NCBI RefSeq assembly: GCF_014636275.1
Contig: NZ_BMEB01000002.1
Coordinates: 930,001-994,000, forward strand
Direction of reading: 5' to 3'
DNA: 64,000 nt
Source of the DNA: Cellulomonas carbonis
GTDB lineage: Bacteria > Actinomycetota > Actinomycetes > Actinomycetales > Cellulomonadaceae
The translations under genes and the position numbers were made by a program. The notes under the pieces were generated by a model. That model did not search any database. It was not told where the DNA came from and worked only from the letters and a program-made list of their open reading frames with translations. This document shows, in pieces, positions 1 through 7,621 of the stretch. Position 1 is the stretch's first letter. The number at the start of each line of letters is the position of its first letter.

Positions 1-503
1 GGGCGGCCGGGGTTGCCCATGATCACGGGCGCGATGGCGCTCGACCAGCCGAGGTAGTTGCTGTCGAGCGACTCGAGCAGCTCGGCGATGTCGGCCTCGG
101 AGAAGCCGCCCGTGTAGCCGTCGTCGTCGAGGTAGCGCGGGGAGGGGCCGACCAGCACGAGGCGCGCGAACCGCTCGGGCTCGGCGACGGCGGCGAGGAC
201 GGCGATCATCGCCGAGACCGAGTGGCCGACCAGGACGACGTCGCGCAGGTCGAGCTCGCGCAGGATCTCCAGGACGTCCTCGGCGTAGCCGCGCAGCGAC
301 CCGTGGCGCACCGGGTCGTAGGCCGACAGGTCCGAGCCGCCCGAGCCGACGTGGTCGAACGTCACGACGCGGAACGCGTTTTCGAAGTGCGGGGCGACGT
401 ACCGCCACATGTTCTGGTCGCAGCCGAACCCGTGCGCGAAGACGATCGGCTGTCCGTCGGGCACGCCGGAGACGCGGACGTCGTTGCGCTCCGCGACACT
501 CAT
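1..503 (-). CDS. RsbQ-like alpha/beta hydrolase (3' end off the window)
   Basis: The first 167 codons are present, from an ATG at 503-501; the C-terminus lies beyond base 1. The product is a soluble alpha/beta hydrolase. An HGFGCD oxyanion segment lies near residues 24-29 and the nucleophile elbow GHSVSA places Ser at about 95. The later segment LVGPSPRYLDDDGYTGGF is typical of the RsbQ/KAI2 group. In Bacillus, RsbQ supports the energy-stress phosphatase RsbP upstream of sigma-B. No RsbP is adjacent here, although a PAS-PP2C phosphatase lies 37 kb away. The catalytic His is outside the window. The family call is firm; a regulatory role is inference. Confidence 0.8.
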   Translation of the reverse strand, partial: MSVAERNDVRVSGVPDGQPIVFAHGFGCDQNMWRYVAPHFENAFRVVTFDHVGSGGSDLSAYDPVRHGSLRGYAEDVLEILRELDLRDVVLVGHSVSAMIAVLAAVAEPERFARLVLVGPSPRYLDDDGYTGGFSEADIAELLESLDSNYLGWSSAIAPVIMGNPGR

Positions 504-671
504 CCCGACGAGGTTAACCGCCGCGGCCCGCGTGCGCCCCCGCCCGCCGGCTCGCCCCCGCGCGCCGGCTCGGCCGCGGCCCCCGCCCGCTCGGCGCCCC
601 CGAGGTGCCTCGGCGCGTGGGTCGACCTACCGTCGAAGGACCCGCACACCCCGATCACGAGGGAGTCCTGC

Positions 672-1220
672 ATGTCCCACCTCACCGGCAAGACCGTCGC
701 GTTCCTCGCCACGAACGGCTTCGAGGACAGCGAGCTCACGAGCCCGTGGGAGGCCGTGACCGAGCACGGTGCGACCGCCGTCCTCATCTCGACCGAGACG
801 GGCACGATCACCGGCAAGAAGGGTCACGAGGCGCAGGTCGACCGCACGACGGCCGACGTCAGCGCGGGTGACTTCGACGCGCTCGTCCTGCCCGGCGGCG
901 TCGCGAACGGCGACAAGATCCGCATGGACGCCCAGGCCGTCGCGTTCGTCCGCGACGTCTTCGCCCAGCACAAGCCCGTGGGCGTCATCTGCCACGGCGG
1001 GTGGATCCTCACGGACGCCGACGTCGTCCGCGGCCGCACGCTGACCTCGTACCCCAGCCTGCAGACCGACCTGCGCAACGCGGGCGCGACGTGGGTCGAC
1101 GAGGAGGTCGTCGTCGACTCCGGCCTGGTGAGCAGCCGAACGCCCGCCGACCTCCCCGCGTTCAACGCCAAGCTCATCGAGGAGATCGCCGAGGGCGAGC
1201 ACCAGCAGCAGACTGCCTGA
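672..1220 (+). CDS. DJ-1/PfpI family type 1 glutamine amidotransferase-like protein
   Basis: 182 residues starting at ATG 672; the frame is open further upstream but this ATG begins the conserved fold (KTVAFLATNGFED). Glu18, Cys107 in VICHGG and the adjacent His108 form the PfpI-type active site. The length matches the compact cytoplasmic PfpI/YhbO family, whose members are reported as proteases, chaperones or glyoxal deglycases; the sequence cannot tell which. The gene stands alone. It converges with the membrane-protein gene ending at 1371, with a long hairpin between them. Confidence 0.9.
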   Translation: MSHLTGKTVAFLATNGFEDSELTSPWEAVTEHGATAVLISTETGTITGKKGHEAQVDRTTADVSAGDFDALVLPGGVANGDKIRMDAQAVAFVRDVFAQHKPVGVICHGGWILTDADVVRGRTLTSYPSLQTDLRNAGATWVDEEVVVDSGLVSSRTPADLPAFNAKLIEEIAEGEHQQQTA

Positions 1221-1246
1221 CCCCCGAGCAGGACGGCCCGCTCACA

Positions 1247-1322
1247 CCCCCCCGTCGAGATAAGGGTTCGTGTCGGCGTGTCCCACGACACGCGGACACG
1301 AACCCTTATCTCGACGTGGAGG
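1247..1322. terminator. Long near-perfect hairpin between convergent genes
   Basis: TCGAGATAAGGGTTCGTGTC at 1255-1274 has its exact reverse complement at 1295-1314. The pairing continues inward through 1276-1282/1287-1293, leaving a 4-base loop (CCAC) and one G-G mismatch. C-rich and G-rich flanks extend it imperfectly to 1247 and 1322. It sits between converging genes, so a bidirectional terminator is the simplest reading. The AT-containing arm is unlike the other hairpins in this window and could also belong to a dispersed repeat family. Confidence 0.7.
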
Positions 1323-1370
1323 GGGCGTCCGTGCGGGGTCGGGGGGGCGTCCGTGGGGGTGTCCGATCTC

Positions 1371-1850
1371 CTACGGCGTGACGTCCGCGGCGCCGTCGTC
1401 GCCCGAGCGGGCGGCGATGCGCTCGCCCAGCGCCGTCTCGACGCTCTCGAGCAGCAGGTAGACGATCGCGGCGGCGAACGGGCCGAGCGCCCACACGCTC
1501 GCGTGGGTCATCACCGTGGCGAGGAGCCAGCACGCCGCGAGGCCGCCGACGACGGACACCGCGTTCATGCTCGTGCCGACAGCGGTCACGTGCGTGTCGT
1601 GCTGCGGCATCGGCGCCCGGAACCCGCGGGACAGGATCGCCTCGAGCATCGTGAACGACGCGACGGCGCCGACCGCGAACGCGAAGACGCGTCCGACGTC
1701 CGGTGAGCCCTCGGTCGCGTTGAGCAGCCCGAACGCCGCGGTGACGAGGATCGAGAACCCGAACGTCGTGCTCTCGCGGCCGACCGTGCTGCGCATCCCG
1801 CGGCCCAGGGGGTCGCCGCTGGTGTCGTCGTGCTCGTGCCCGGTGCCCAT
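1371..1850 (-). CDS. Hypothetical four-helix membrane protein
   Basis: 159 residues from ATG at 1850. A charged N-terminus of about 24 residues is followed by four hydrophobic segments near residues 30-44, 52-70, 92-112 and 118-135, then a polar tail. This suggests a small cytoplasmic-membrane protein. I recognise no family motif. It is transcribed away from the DUF6766-like gene at 1967 and converges on the hairpin at 1247-1322. The function is unknown. Confidence 0.6.
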   Translation of the reverse strand: MGTGHEHDDTSGDPLGRGMRSTVGRESTTFGFSILVTAAFGLLNATEGSPDVGRVFAFAVGAVASFTMLEAILSRGFRAPMPQHDTHVTAVGTSMNAVSVVGGLAACWLLATVMTHASVWALGPFAAAIVYLLLESVETALGERIAARSGDDGAADVTP

Positions 1851-1966
1851 CCGCGCACGCTACGTGCGGCTCCGGCGGCGTGCGCGTCGTCGGACCGGGT
1901 CTTCGGGGTGCGACGCGCTGCGCCCGGGGTGATGGTGAGCGCGCAGGGCGAGAGGAAGGGGTCGAG

Positions 1967-2368
1967 ATGTCTGCACGCCAGGGTCGTCCGAAGTTCTTCA
2001 CCGCGTACTCGTTCGGCATCGTGACGGGGGCGCTGTTCCTCCTGTCGTGGGCCGGGCAGCTCGTGTTCCAGCTCGTCGAGGAGCGCAACCAGGCCGCCCA
2101 GCACGGGTCGGCGTTCGAGTGGGCCGAGTTCTGGCCGTCGTTCCTCGCGTCGACCTTCGAGAACTGGCAGTCGGAGTTCCTCCAGCTCGTCTGGCAGGCC
2201 GCCGGCCTCGCGATGTTCTACTTCTGGGGCTCGTCGCAGTCCAAGGAGGGCGACGAGCGCATCGAGGCCAAGATCGACCGGCTCCTGATCGAGCGCGGCG
2301 TCGACCCCGCGGAGTTCGAGTACCGCGAGGAGGAGGAGGCCGAGCAGACCGAGCACCAGCGGGGCTGA
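1967..2368 (+). CDS. DUF6766-like small membrane protein
   Basis: 133 residues. ATG 1967 is preceded by a strong AGGAAGGGG ribosome site ending 6 bases upstream. One transmembrane segment lies near residues 13-36, followed by the segment STFENWQSEFLQL, a second hydrophobic stretch near 70-85, and a highly acidic C-terminal tail (repeated Glu). The FENW.SEFLQ motif and overall layout resemble DUF6766 membrane proteins of unknown function. No partner gene is evident. Confidence 0.7.
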   Translation: MSARQGRPKFFTAYSFGIVTGALFLLSWAGQLVFQLVEERNQAAQHGSAFEWAEFWPSFLASTFENWQSEFLQLVWQAAGLAMFYFWGSSQSKEGDERIEAKIDRLLIERGVDPAEFEYREEEEAEQTEHQRG

Positions 2369-2522
2369 GCGGACGGGACCCGTCGGCGGAGCGTGACGCC
2401 GGGCGGGTCCCCTGGGCGGTCTGGGCCGTTCGTCACTTCCGTCCCCAGCGCGGGGTGGCAGCGTGGGGCGTGGCATGCCCGGGGCGGCACGCGTCCACCG
2501 GGCGCTCGTCCTTGGAGGAGCC

Positions 2523-3251
2523 ATGACGGCGACGACCGCTCCGTCACCCGGTCCGTCCCACCCCGCACCGCCGGGTGGGCGGTCGTACCCATTGCGGCTG
2601 GACGCCGTCCCGCCGTCGGGCCTGTCGCGGTGGCTGTGGCTCGTGAAGTGGGTGCTGCTGATCCCGCACGGGATCGTGCTGGCCTTCCTGTGGCTCGCGT
2701 ACCTGCTGCTGTGGCCCGTCGTGCTCGTGACGGTCGTCGTGACCGGGCGGTACCCGCGGGGGATCTTCGACTTCCAGGTCGGCGTCCTGCGGTGGAGCTG
2801 GCGCGTCGGGTACTACGGGTACGGCGTGCTCGGCACCGACCGCTACCCGCCGTTCACGCTCGCCGAGGTGCCCGACTACCCGACGGGCCTCACGGTCGAC
2901 TACCCCGAGCAGCTCTCGCGCGGGCTCGCGCTCGTCAAGTGGTGGCTGCTCGCGATCCCGCACTACGTCGTGATCGCGCTGCTCAACGGTCCGCAGACGC
3001 GGTGGGAGGACGCCGAGGGCGTGCAGTACCAGTCGCAGATCGGGCTCATCGGGATCCTCGTGCTCGTCGTCGGCGTCGTGCTGCTGGTCTCCGGCGCCTA
3101 CCCGCGTGGGCTGTACGACCTGGTGATGGGCCTGAACCGGTGGGTGTACCGCGTCGGGGCGTACGCGTCGCTCATGACCGACGAGTACCCGCCGTTCCGG
3201 CTCGACATGGGACCGGCCGAGTCGGCGCGCGGGGTGGCTGGGGGCGTCTGA
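2523..3251 (+). CDS. DUF4389 domain-containing membrane protein
   Basis: 242 residues from ATG 2523, preceded by GGAGG at 2514-2518. The protein contains two copies of the DUF4389 unit: an aromatic/basic amphipathic helix (RWLWLVKWVLLIPHG), a hydrophobic helix, then YPRGIFDF or YPRGLYDL and a WxxRVGxY element. The second copy begins near residue 135. DUF4389 proteins are actinobacterial integral membrane proteins without an assigned function. The gene ends before two small GC-rich hairpins. Confidence 0.85.
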   Translation: MTATTAPSPGPSHPAPPGGRSYPLRLDAVPPSGLSRWLWLVKWVLLIPHGIVLAFLWLAYLLLWPVVLVTVVVTGRYPRGIFDFQVGVLRWSWRVGYYGYGVLGTDRYPPFTLAEVPDYPTGLTVDYPEQLSRGLALVKWWLLAIPHYVVIALLNGPQTRWEDAEGVQYQSQIGLIGILVLVVGVVLLVSGAYPRGLYDLVMGLNRWVYRVGAYASLMTDEYPPFRLDMGPAESARGVAGGV

Positions 3252-3263
3252 GCGCGGGGGCCG

Positions 3264-3306
3264 GGGCGCCTGAGCGCCCGGGGCGTTCGGGGGTGCCTGA
3301 GCGCCC
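3264..3306. terminator. Two GC-rich hairpins between convergent genes
   Basis: GGGCGC/GCGCCC at 3264-3279 and the related GGGTGC/GCGCCC at 3291-3306 each enclose the loop CTGA. They lie between the DUF4389 gene and the converging gene ending at 3337, a plausible bidirectional terminator. No U-run is visible. Confidence 0.45.
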
Positions 3307-3336
3307 GGGGGCCGGCCCGGCACAGGGCGCCCGTCG

Positions 3337-3936
3337 TCAGCGCAGCGTGACGCCGGCGTGCTCGCGTGCGGCGTCGAGGAACGCCGCCCGGGCGGGCTCG
3401 GACACGGCGGCGACCGACGAGATCGCGGCGCCACCGGTGCTGACCTCGTCGCGGAGCCGGGTGAGCGTCGCCCGCACGTCGTCGGGCAGCTCGGTCGTCG
3501 CCTCCGCGATCGTCTCGAGCAGGGCGTCACGCATGGTCACGAGCGTGTCCCACCGGGTCCGCACCGCCTCGATGGCCGCGGCGTACTGCTGCTCGGCGGC
3601 GACGTCGTCCGGTGCGCGTCGGTGCGGGTCCTCGAAGCGCTGCATCTGGCGCCGCTGCTCGTCGAGCTGGGCGATCGCCGTCTCGTACCGGCGCAGGCCC
3701 GCGTCGACCTGGCGGCACAGCGTGCGCGTCTGCGACCGGGCGCCGTCGCGCGCGAGCTTCGCACCGGTCGCCTGCCCGGCGGCCGCGATGACGAGGCCCG
3801 CCGCCGTGCCGACGTTGCGCTTCTCGACCGGTCGGCCGAGCTCGATCGTCAGGGCCGCCGCGCCCCCGAGCAGGAGCAGGCCGGTGAGCAGGTAGCTCGA
3901 GAGCACGGTGCGTGCTCGACCTCCGAGTGCGCTCAC
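3337..3936 (-). CDS. Hypothetical membrane-anchored helical protein
   Basis: 199 residues. The GTG at 3936 overlaps the stop of the upstream gene as GTGA, so the two are translationally coupled. A hydrophobic helix near residues 12-30 anchors the protein. The rest is predicted to be long, charged and helical (residues 60-190, rich in Arg, Glu, Asp, Ala and Gln), so probably coiled-coil. I recognise no family. The overlap suggests a joint role with the two-helix protein encoded just upstream. Confidence 0.6.
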   Translation of the reverse strand: MSALGGRARTVLSSYLLTGLLLLGGAAALTIELGRPVEKRNVGTAAGLVIAAAGQATGAKLARDGARSQTRTLCRQVDAGLRRYETAIAQLDEQRRQMQRFEDPHRRAPDDVAAEQQYAAAIEAVRTRWDTLVTMRDALLETIAEATTELPDDVRATLTRLRDEVSTGGAAISSVAAVSEPARAAFLDAAREHAGVTLR

Positions 3937-4409
3937 GAGTCGCCGCCGGGTGGCTCGCGCGTCTGCTTGAGCATGTCCGCGGCGGCCAGGAGCGCCTCGT
4001 TCCCGGAGCGCTGCGCCCGCGTCGCGGCGGTGACGGTGACCGCACGGCCCGTGACGCCCGCGAGCGTGATGACGGTCGCGGCGACGACGAGGGCGACGAG
4101 CTCGGCCGTGTCGAACGGGTCGTACCCGGGTACGGCCTCGATCGCGAGCACCGCGACGATGATCGCCAGGCCGACGAACGACAGCGCCGTCTCCGCGGCG
4201 GTGCTGTACGCCTTCTGCCACCACCCGTAGGCGTCGTCGAAGCGATGCAGGAGGACGTCGAGCACGCGGCGCTGCTCCGCGCGCAGGGGCGCCCCGTCGG
4301 GCGTCGGGTCCGGGGGCTCCGCGGCCGGGCCGGCGGTGGCGAGAGGTGCGGGAGTAGGCACGGGAGGCGGCGCGGTCGGGCCGTTCGAGGTGCCGGGTGC
4401 TCCGGACAT
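3933..4409 (-). CDS. Hypothetical two-helix membrane protein with Pro-rich N-terminus
   Basis: 158 residues from ATG 4409. Residues 1-45 are rich in Pro, Ala and Thr and probably disordered. Residues 50-70 are an amphipathic helix (DVLLHRFDDAYGWWQKAY). Transmembrane helices lie near 75-92 and 100-122, and a charged helix follows. Stop and start overlap with the next gene (3337-3936) makes a two-gene operon. The helix-2TM-helix layout recalls small accessory membrane proteins, but I cannot assign a family. Confidence 0.6.
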   Translation of the reverse strand: MSGAPGTSNGPTAPPPVPTPAPLATAGPAAEPPDPTPDGAPLRAEQRRVLDVLLHRFDDAYGWWQKAYSTAAETALSFVGLAIIVAVLAIEAVPGYDPFDTAELVALVVAATVITLAGVTGRAVTVTAATRAQRSGNEALLAAADMLKQTREPPGGDS

Positions 4410-4531
4410 GTCGTCCCCCTCGCGCCGGGCCGCCGACGACTGCGTCGTCGTCCGCGGACCTCCAGCGTGCTCCTGTCGCGCGCCGAGCACCAGGGTGGTC
4501 GGGGAACTCGTCGCCCGGGTGGCCGGGGCCT

Positions 4532-4570
4532 GCTCGGCCCTCCGTCGCGGGGGCGGTCGGAGGGCCGAGC
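4532..4570 (-). terminator. Strong hairpin downstream of qorB
   Basis: GCTCGGCCCTCCG at 4532-4544 pairs perfectly with CGGAGGGCCGAGC at 4558-4570 across a 13-base loop. It lies 64 bases past the qorB stop in the direction of transcription, and upstream of the next leftward gene. A factor-independent-type terminator without a clear U-run. Confidence 0.6.
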
Positions 4571-4633
4571 GGGGTCGGCCCGGCGGGCCGGGGCCGGGCG
4601 GGGCCGGGGCGGGCGTTCGCGCGCCCGACCGGC

Positions 4634-5494
4634 TCAGCCCGCCGAGGTGGCGTCCCGCAGGGCGTCGGTGAGCGGCGTCGTCGGGCGGCCGAGGAGACGC
4701 GACAGGTCGCCCGTGGTGTCGGCGAGCTCGCCGTCGCGGATGCTCACGTCCATGCCGACGAGGAACTCGACGAGGCCCGCGTCGAGCCCGCCCGCCGTGA
4801 GGTTCGCGCGGTACTCGTCAGGCTCAACGCTGCGGAGCGCGACCTCGCGGCCGAGGACGTCCCCGACGGTCGCGGCGAGGTCGGCGAACGACCATGCCAC
4901 GTCACCCGACAGCTCGTAGGTGCGGCCCTGGAGCGCGGGGTCGGCGAGGACGGCGGCCGCGGCCTCGGCGTAGTCGGCGCGCGCCGCGCTCGCGACGCGA
5001 CCGTCGCCCGCCGCGGTGACGACCTCGCCGGTCGCGCGCGCCTGGTCGAGCGTCGCGAGGTAGTTCTCGGAGTACCAGCCGTTGCGCAGGAGCGTCGCGG
5101 TGAGGCCGAGCTCGCGGACCGCGTCCTCGGTCGCGCGGTGGTCGGGCGCGACGGCGAGCGTCGTCGTGTCGGCGTGCAGCACGCTCGTGTACGCGACGTG
5201 CGCGACGCCGGCCGCGGCCGCCGCCTCGAGGACCGCGCGGTGCTGCGGGACCCGCCTGCCGACCTCGGACCCGGAGACGAGGAGGACCTGGTCGGCGCCC
5301 TGGACCGCGGCCTGGACGGTCTCGGGGCGGTCGTAGTCGAGCTCGACGGCGTCGACGCCCAGGTCCTCCAGCGCGGCGAGGCGCTCGGGGTCGCGCCCGC
5401 CCGCGCGGATGTCGGACGCGGCGACGCCGCGCGCGATCAGGCTCTCGACGACGGTGCGGCCGAACGGGCCCGTGGCCCCGGTGACGACGATCAT
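4634..5494 (-). CDS. qorB: QorB/YtfG-type NAD(P)H:quinone oxidoreductase (NmrA-like SDR)
   Basis: 286 residues from ATG 5494, with a GAGGAG ribosome site 7 bases upstream. The N-terminal Rossmann motif is VTGATGPFG (residues 4-12). The segments VSGSEVGRRVPQHR, AYTSVLHADT, LLRNGWYSENYL and GRPTTPL follow the E. coli YtfG/QorB sequence closely and at matching spacing. Family members reduce quinones with NAD(P)H in the cytoplasm as protection against redox cycling. The gene is divergent from an HxlR regulator with a repeated site between them, the usual arrangement of a self-contained quinone-responsive unit. The substrate is inferred from the family. Confidence 0.9.
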   Translation of the reverse strand: MIVVTGATGPFGRTVVESLIARGVAASDIRAGGRDPERLAALEDLGVDAVELDYDRPETVQAAVQGADQVLLVSGSEVGRRVPQHRAVLEAAAAAGVAHVAYTSVLHADTTTLAVAPDHRATEDAVRELGLTATLLRNGWYSENYLATLDQARATGEVVTAAGDGRVASAARADYAEAAAAVLADPALQGRTYELSGDVAWSFADLAATVGDVLGREVALRSVEPDEYRANLTAGGLDAGLVEFLVGMDVSIRDGELADTTGDLSRLLGRPTTPLTDALRDATSAG

Positions 5495-5571
5495 GTCCTG
5501 CTCCTCTCGTGCCTCCCGGCGGAGGCTCTGTACGCATCAACAGCGCGCGCGCGACGGCATTCCGGATCCGC

Positions 5572-5610
5572 GGTACCCACTTGTGCGTAAGGTACCCACA
5601 TGGACGTAAG
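5572..5610. promoter_or_regulatory. Tandem direct repeat, likely HxlR operator
   Basis: Two 19-bp copies, GGTACCCACTTGTGCGTAA at 5572-5590 and GGTACCCACATGGACGTAA at 5591-5609, match at 16 of 19 positions and abut directly. The second contains the start codon of the HxlR gene. The position between divergent qorB and hxlR-type genes suggests the regulator binds here and can block its own translation-start region. Confidence 0.6.
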
Positions 5611-5989
5611 CATCGAGGTGAGGGCCGCTCGGCCGGTCGGACGGCGTTTCCCGGAGAGGTGCGCGTCGCGGACCGTGCTCGACCACGTGACCAGCAAATG
5701 GGGCGTCCTGGTGCTCGTCGCGCTCGCGGACGGCACCGCGCGGTGGGGTGAGCTGCGGCGCGCGATCGAGGGGATCAGCGAGAAGATGCTGGCCGCGACG
5801 CTCCGGACGCTCGAGGCGGACGGCTTCGTCCGGCGGACGGCGCACCCCGAGGTGCCGCCGCGCGTCGAGTACAGCCTCGAGCCGCGGGGCGAGGAGCTGG
5901 TCGCGCGGCTGCTGCCGCTCATGGACTGGATCGTCGAGAACGCGGACGACATCGTGGGCGGTCGGCCCGAGGCCGTGCGGGCGCCCTGA
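5600..5989 (+). CDS. HxlR/DUF24 family redox-responsive regulator (QorR-like)
   Basis: 129 residues from ATG 5600. A winged helix spans residues 25-105: LDHVTSKWGVLVLVALADG, then GISEKMLAATLRTLEADGFV as recognition helix, then a PPRVEYSLEPRG wing. A single Cys at about 21 lies just before the first helix, at the position of the sensing Cys in QorR/YodB proteins. Members sense quinones or diamide and repress an adjacent reductase; the divergent qorB is the obvious target. The start lies inside a repeated operator-like sequence and has only a weak ribosome site. A GTG at 5621 is a possible alternative. Confidence 0.88.
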   Translation: MDVSIEVRAARPVGRRFPERCASRTVLDHVTSKWGVLVLVALADGTARWGELRRAIEGISEKMLAATLRTLEADGFVRRTAHPEVPPRVEYSLEPRGEELVARLLPLMDWIVENADDIVGGRPEAVRAP

Positions 5990-5997
5990 CGAGGCGG

Positions 5998-6084
5998 GAG
6001 CCCGGACCGCACGGGTGCCCGGACCGCGGAGGCGTGCCCAGACCGCGTGGGTGCCCGGAGCGCACGGGTGCCGGGAGCGCGCGG
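5998..6084. repeat. Five imperfect 17-19-bp tandem repeats
   Basis: The unit GTGCCCGGACCGCACGG recurs with 1-3 changes starting at about 5998, 6015, 6034, 6051 and 6068. The array fills the gap between the convergent HxlR-type and lipid-kinase genes. It has no coding signal and no obvious role. Confidence 0.6.
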
Positions 6085-6106
6085 CGACCCGCGTCGTCGT
6101 CGGCCG

Positions 6107-7045
6107 TCAGGCGCTCGGGCCGTCGTAGCGCGCGGACGTGTGGTGCTGCGGGACGACGACGTGGAGGGCGTTGCGCTCGACGGTGAACGTCACGGGCGTC
6201 TCGCCGACCAGCTCGCCGTCCATGGTGAGGCGCTGCGGGGTGTCGGTGACGAGGCGGACGGTGCGCGTCGCGCGGTGGTGGACCTTCTCGTGCTCGATGA
6301 AGCGGCCCGTGCGCAGCAGGGCAGCGATGCTCACGTGGTCGGCGAGCCGGCCCTTCTCGACGACGGTGACGTCGAGCTGGTGGTCGTCGAGGTCGGCGTC
6401 GGGTGCGACGGTCGCGCCGCCGCCGAAGTGCCGGCCGTTGCCGATCGACACCTGGAGCAGGTCGTCGAGCTCGAGGGGTGGGTGGTCGCCGTCGGGGAAC
6501 TCGAGGTGTGCGGTGAACGGCCGGTGGTGGCGGAAGGCGACGACGGCGGCCACCGGGTAGGCGAGCGGGCCGAGCCGCTTCTTGAGGCCGGGGGAGAGGG
6601 CGTCGGTCACGCCGACCGACAGGCCGGCCGACGCGACGTTGACGAACGGTCGACCCCCGGCGCGGCCGAGGTCGACGTCGACGACCTTCCCGTCGGCGAT
6701 CGTCGCGACGGCGCCCGCGAGGTCGGCCGGGACGTCGAGCGTGCGCGCGAAGTCGTTCGCGGTGCCGAGGGGGAGGACCCCGAGGACGGTGCTCGTGTGC
6801 GCGACGACGCCGGCCGCGCAGCTCAGCGACCCGTCACCGCCGCCGACGACGAGGAGGTCCGGCGGGTCGGTCATGAGGTCGCGGAGGATCTGCTCCAGGT
6901 CGTCGCCGGGACGGATCGCGTGCGTCGACGTGAGCGGCACGCGGGCGCGGAGGAGGGCGTCGCGGGCGTCGTCGGGTGTGGTCCCGCGGCGGGCGCCCGC
7001 GTTGACCACGAGGGCTGCGGTGCGGACGGGGTGGCCGGGGGGCAT
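6107..7045 (-). CDS. Diacylglycerol/lipid kinase family protein
   Basis: 312 residues from ATG 7045. The catalytic-domain motifs of the DagK/YegS family are present in order: GGGDGSLS near residue 70 (nucleotide binding), PLGTANDFAR near 95, then the beta-rich C-terminal domain ending in the MDGELV..TPVTFTV motif. It phosphorylates a lipid such as diacylglycerol at the membrane face using ATP; the exact substrate is unknown. No neighbour points to a pathway. The start is chosen because translation further upstream becomes low-complexity. Confidence 0.88.
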   Translation of the reverse strand: MPPGHPVRTAALVVNAGARRGTTPDDARDALLRARVPLTSTHAIRPGDDLEQILRDLMTDPPDLLVVGGGDGSLSCAAGVVAHTSTVLGVLPLGTANDFARTLDVPADLAGAVATIADGKVVDVDLGRAGGRPFVNVASAGLSVGVTDALSPGLKKRLGPLAYPVAAVVAFRHHRPFTAHLEFPDGDHPPLELDDLLQVSIGNGRHFGGGATVAPDADLDDHQLDVTVVEKGRLADHVSIAALLRTGRFIEHEKVHHRATRTVRLVTDTPQRLTMDGELVGETPVTFTVERNALHVVVPQHHTSARYDGPSA

Positions 7046-7164
7046 GGTCACGACCGTAGGGCGCGCGGCTGGGCGCGCGCTGTGGGCCGGGTGGGTGGTG
7101 CGTCGGCTGGTCGGGGTCCCGCTCGGTGGGGTGCTGGGTGGGCCCGGCTCGGCGGGCGCGTGGG

Positions 7165-7494
7165 TCAGGGGAGGAGCGGGACCGTGACCATGACGCTCGA
7201 GCCGGCGCGGCGGAGCTCGACGTCGGACGCGTCCGTGCCGACGCGGCGGCGCAGCGCGTCGAGGACGATGGCGCAGCTCGGGCGGGACATCTGCAGCGCC
7301 GTGCGCATGGAGCGGGCGTGGTGGCGGCGCGCCTCCCGCAGGGCCGCGCACGCGAGGTCGCCCGCGCGGCGTGCGCCCGCGCCCGTGGCGGCGGAGTCGA
7401 TCTGGACCAGTGCGACGTCGTCGACGTACTGGATCTCGACGGTCGCGCCGTCGGCGTGCATGACCGTCGGCTGGTCGGCTGTGTCGGTGCTCAT
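7165..7494 (-). CDS. Hypothetical protein
   Basis: 109 residues from ATG 7494. The sequence has no membrane segment and no signal peptide. A beta-like stretch (VDDVALVQID) precedes an Arg/Ala-rich helix and a closing beta segment (SSVMVTVPLL). No family is recognised. It is preceded at 119 bases by the lipid-kinase start and followed upstream by a 127-base gap. Confidence 0.5.
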   Translation of the reverse strand: MSTDTADQPTVMHADGATVEIQYVDDVALVQIDSAATGAGARRAGDLACAALREARRHHARSMRTALQMSRPSCAIVLDALRRRVGTDASDVELRRAGSSVMVTVPLLP

Positions 7495-7621
7495 GGCGGA
7501 TCCCCTCGTCCGTTGCGTGCCCGTCCTTCCATTGCACGTTCGTGCAGGGCTTGATCGCCTGGGACGAAGGTCCCTGGATGGGCGCCCGTCGGTCGGACGT
7601 CGGCAGGGGCCGAGGTGGCCG

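Noticed and set aside
5998..6084. CRISPR-like array
   Set aside because: Repeats are 17-19 bp, imperfect and directly tandem without spacers; no cas genes anywhere in the window.
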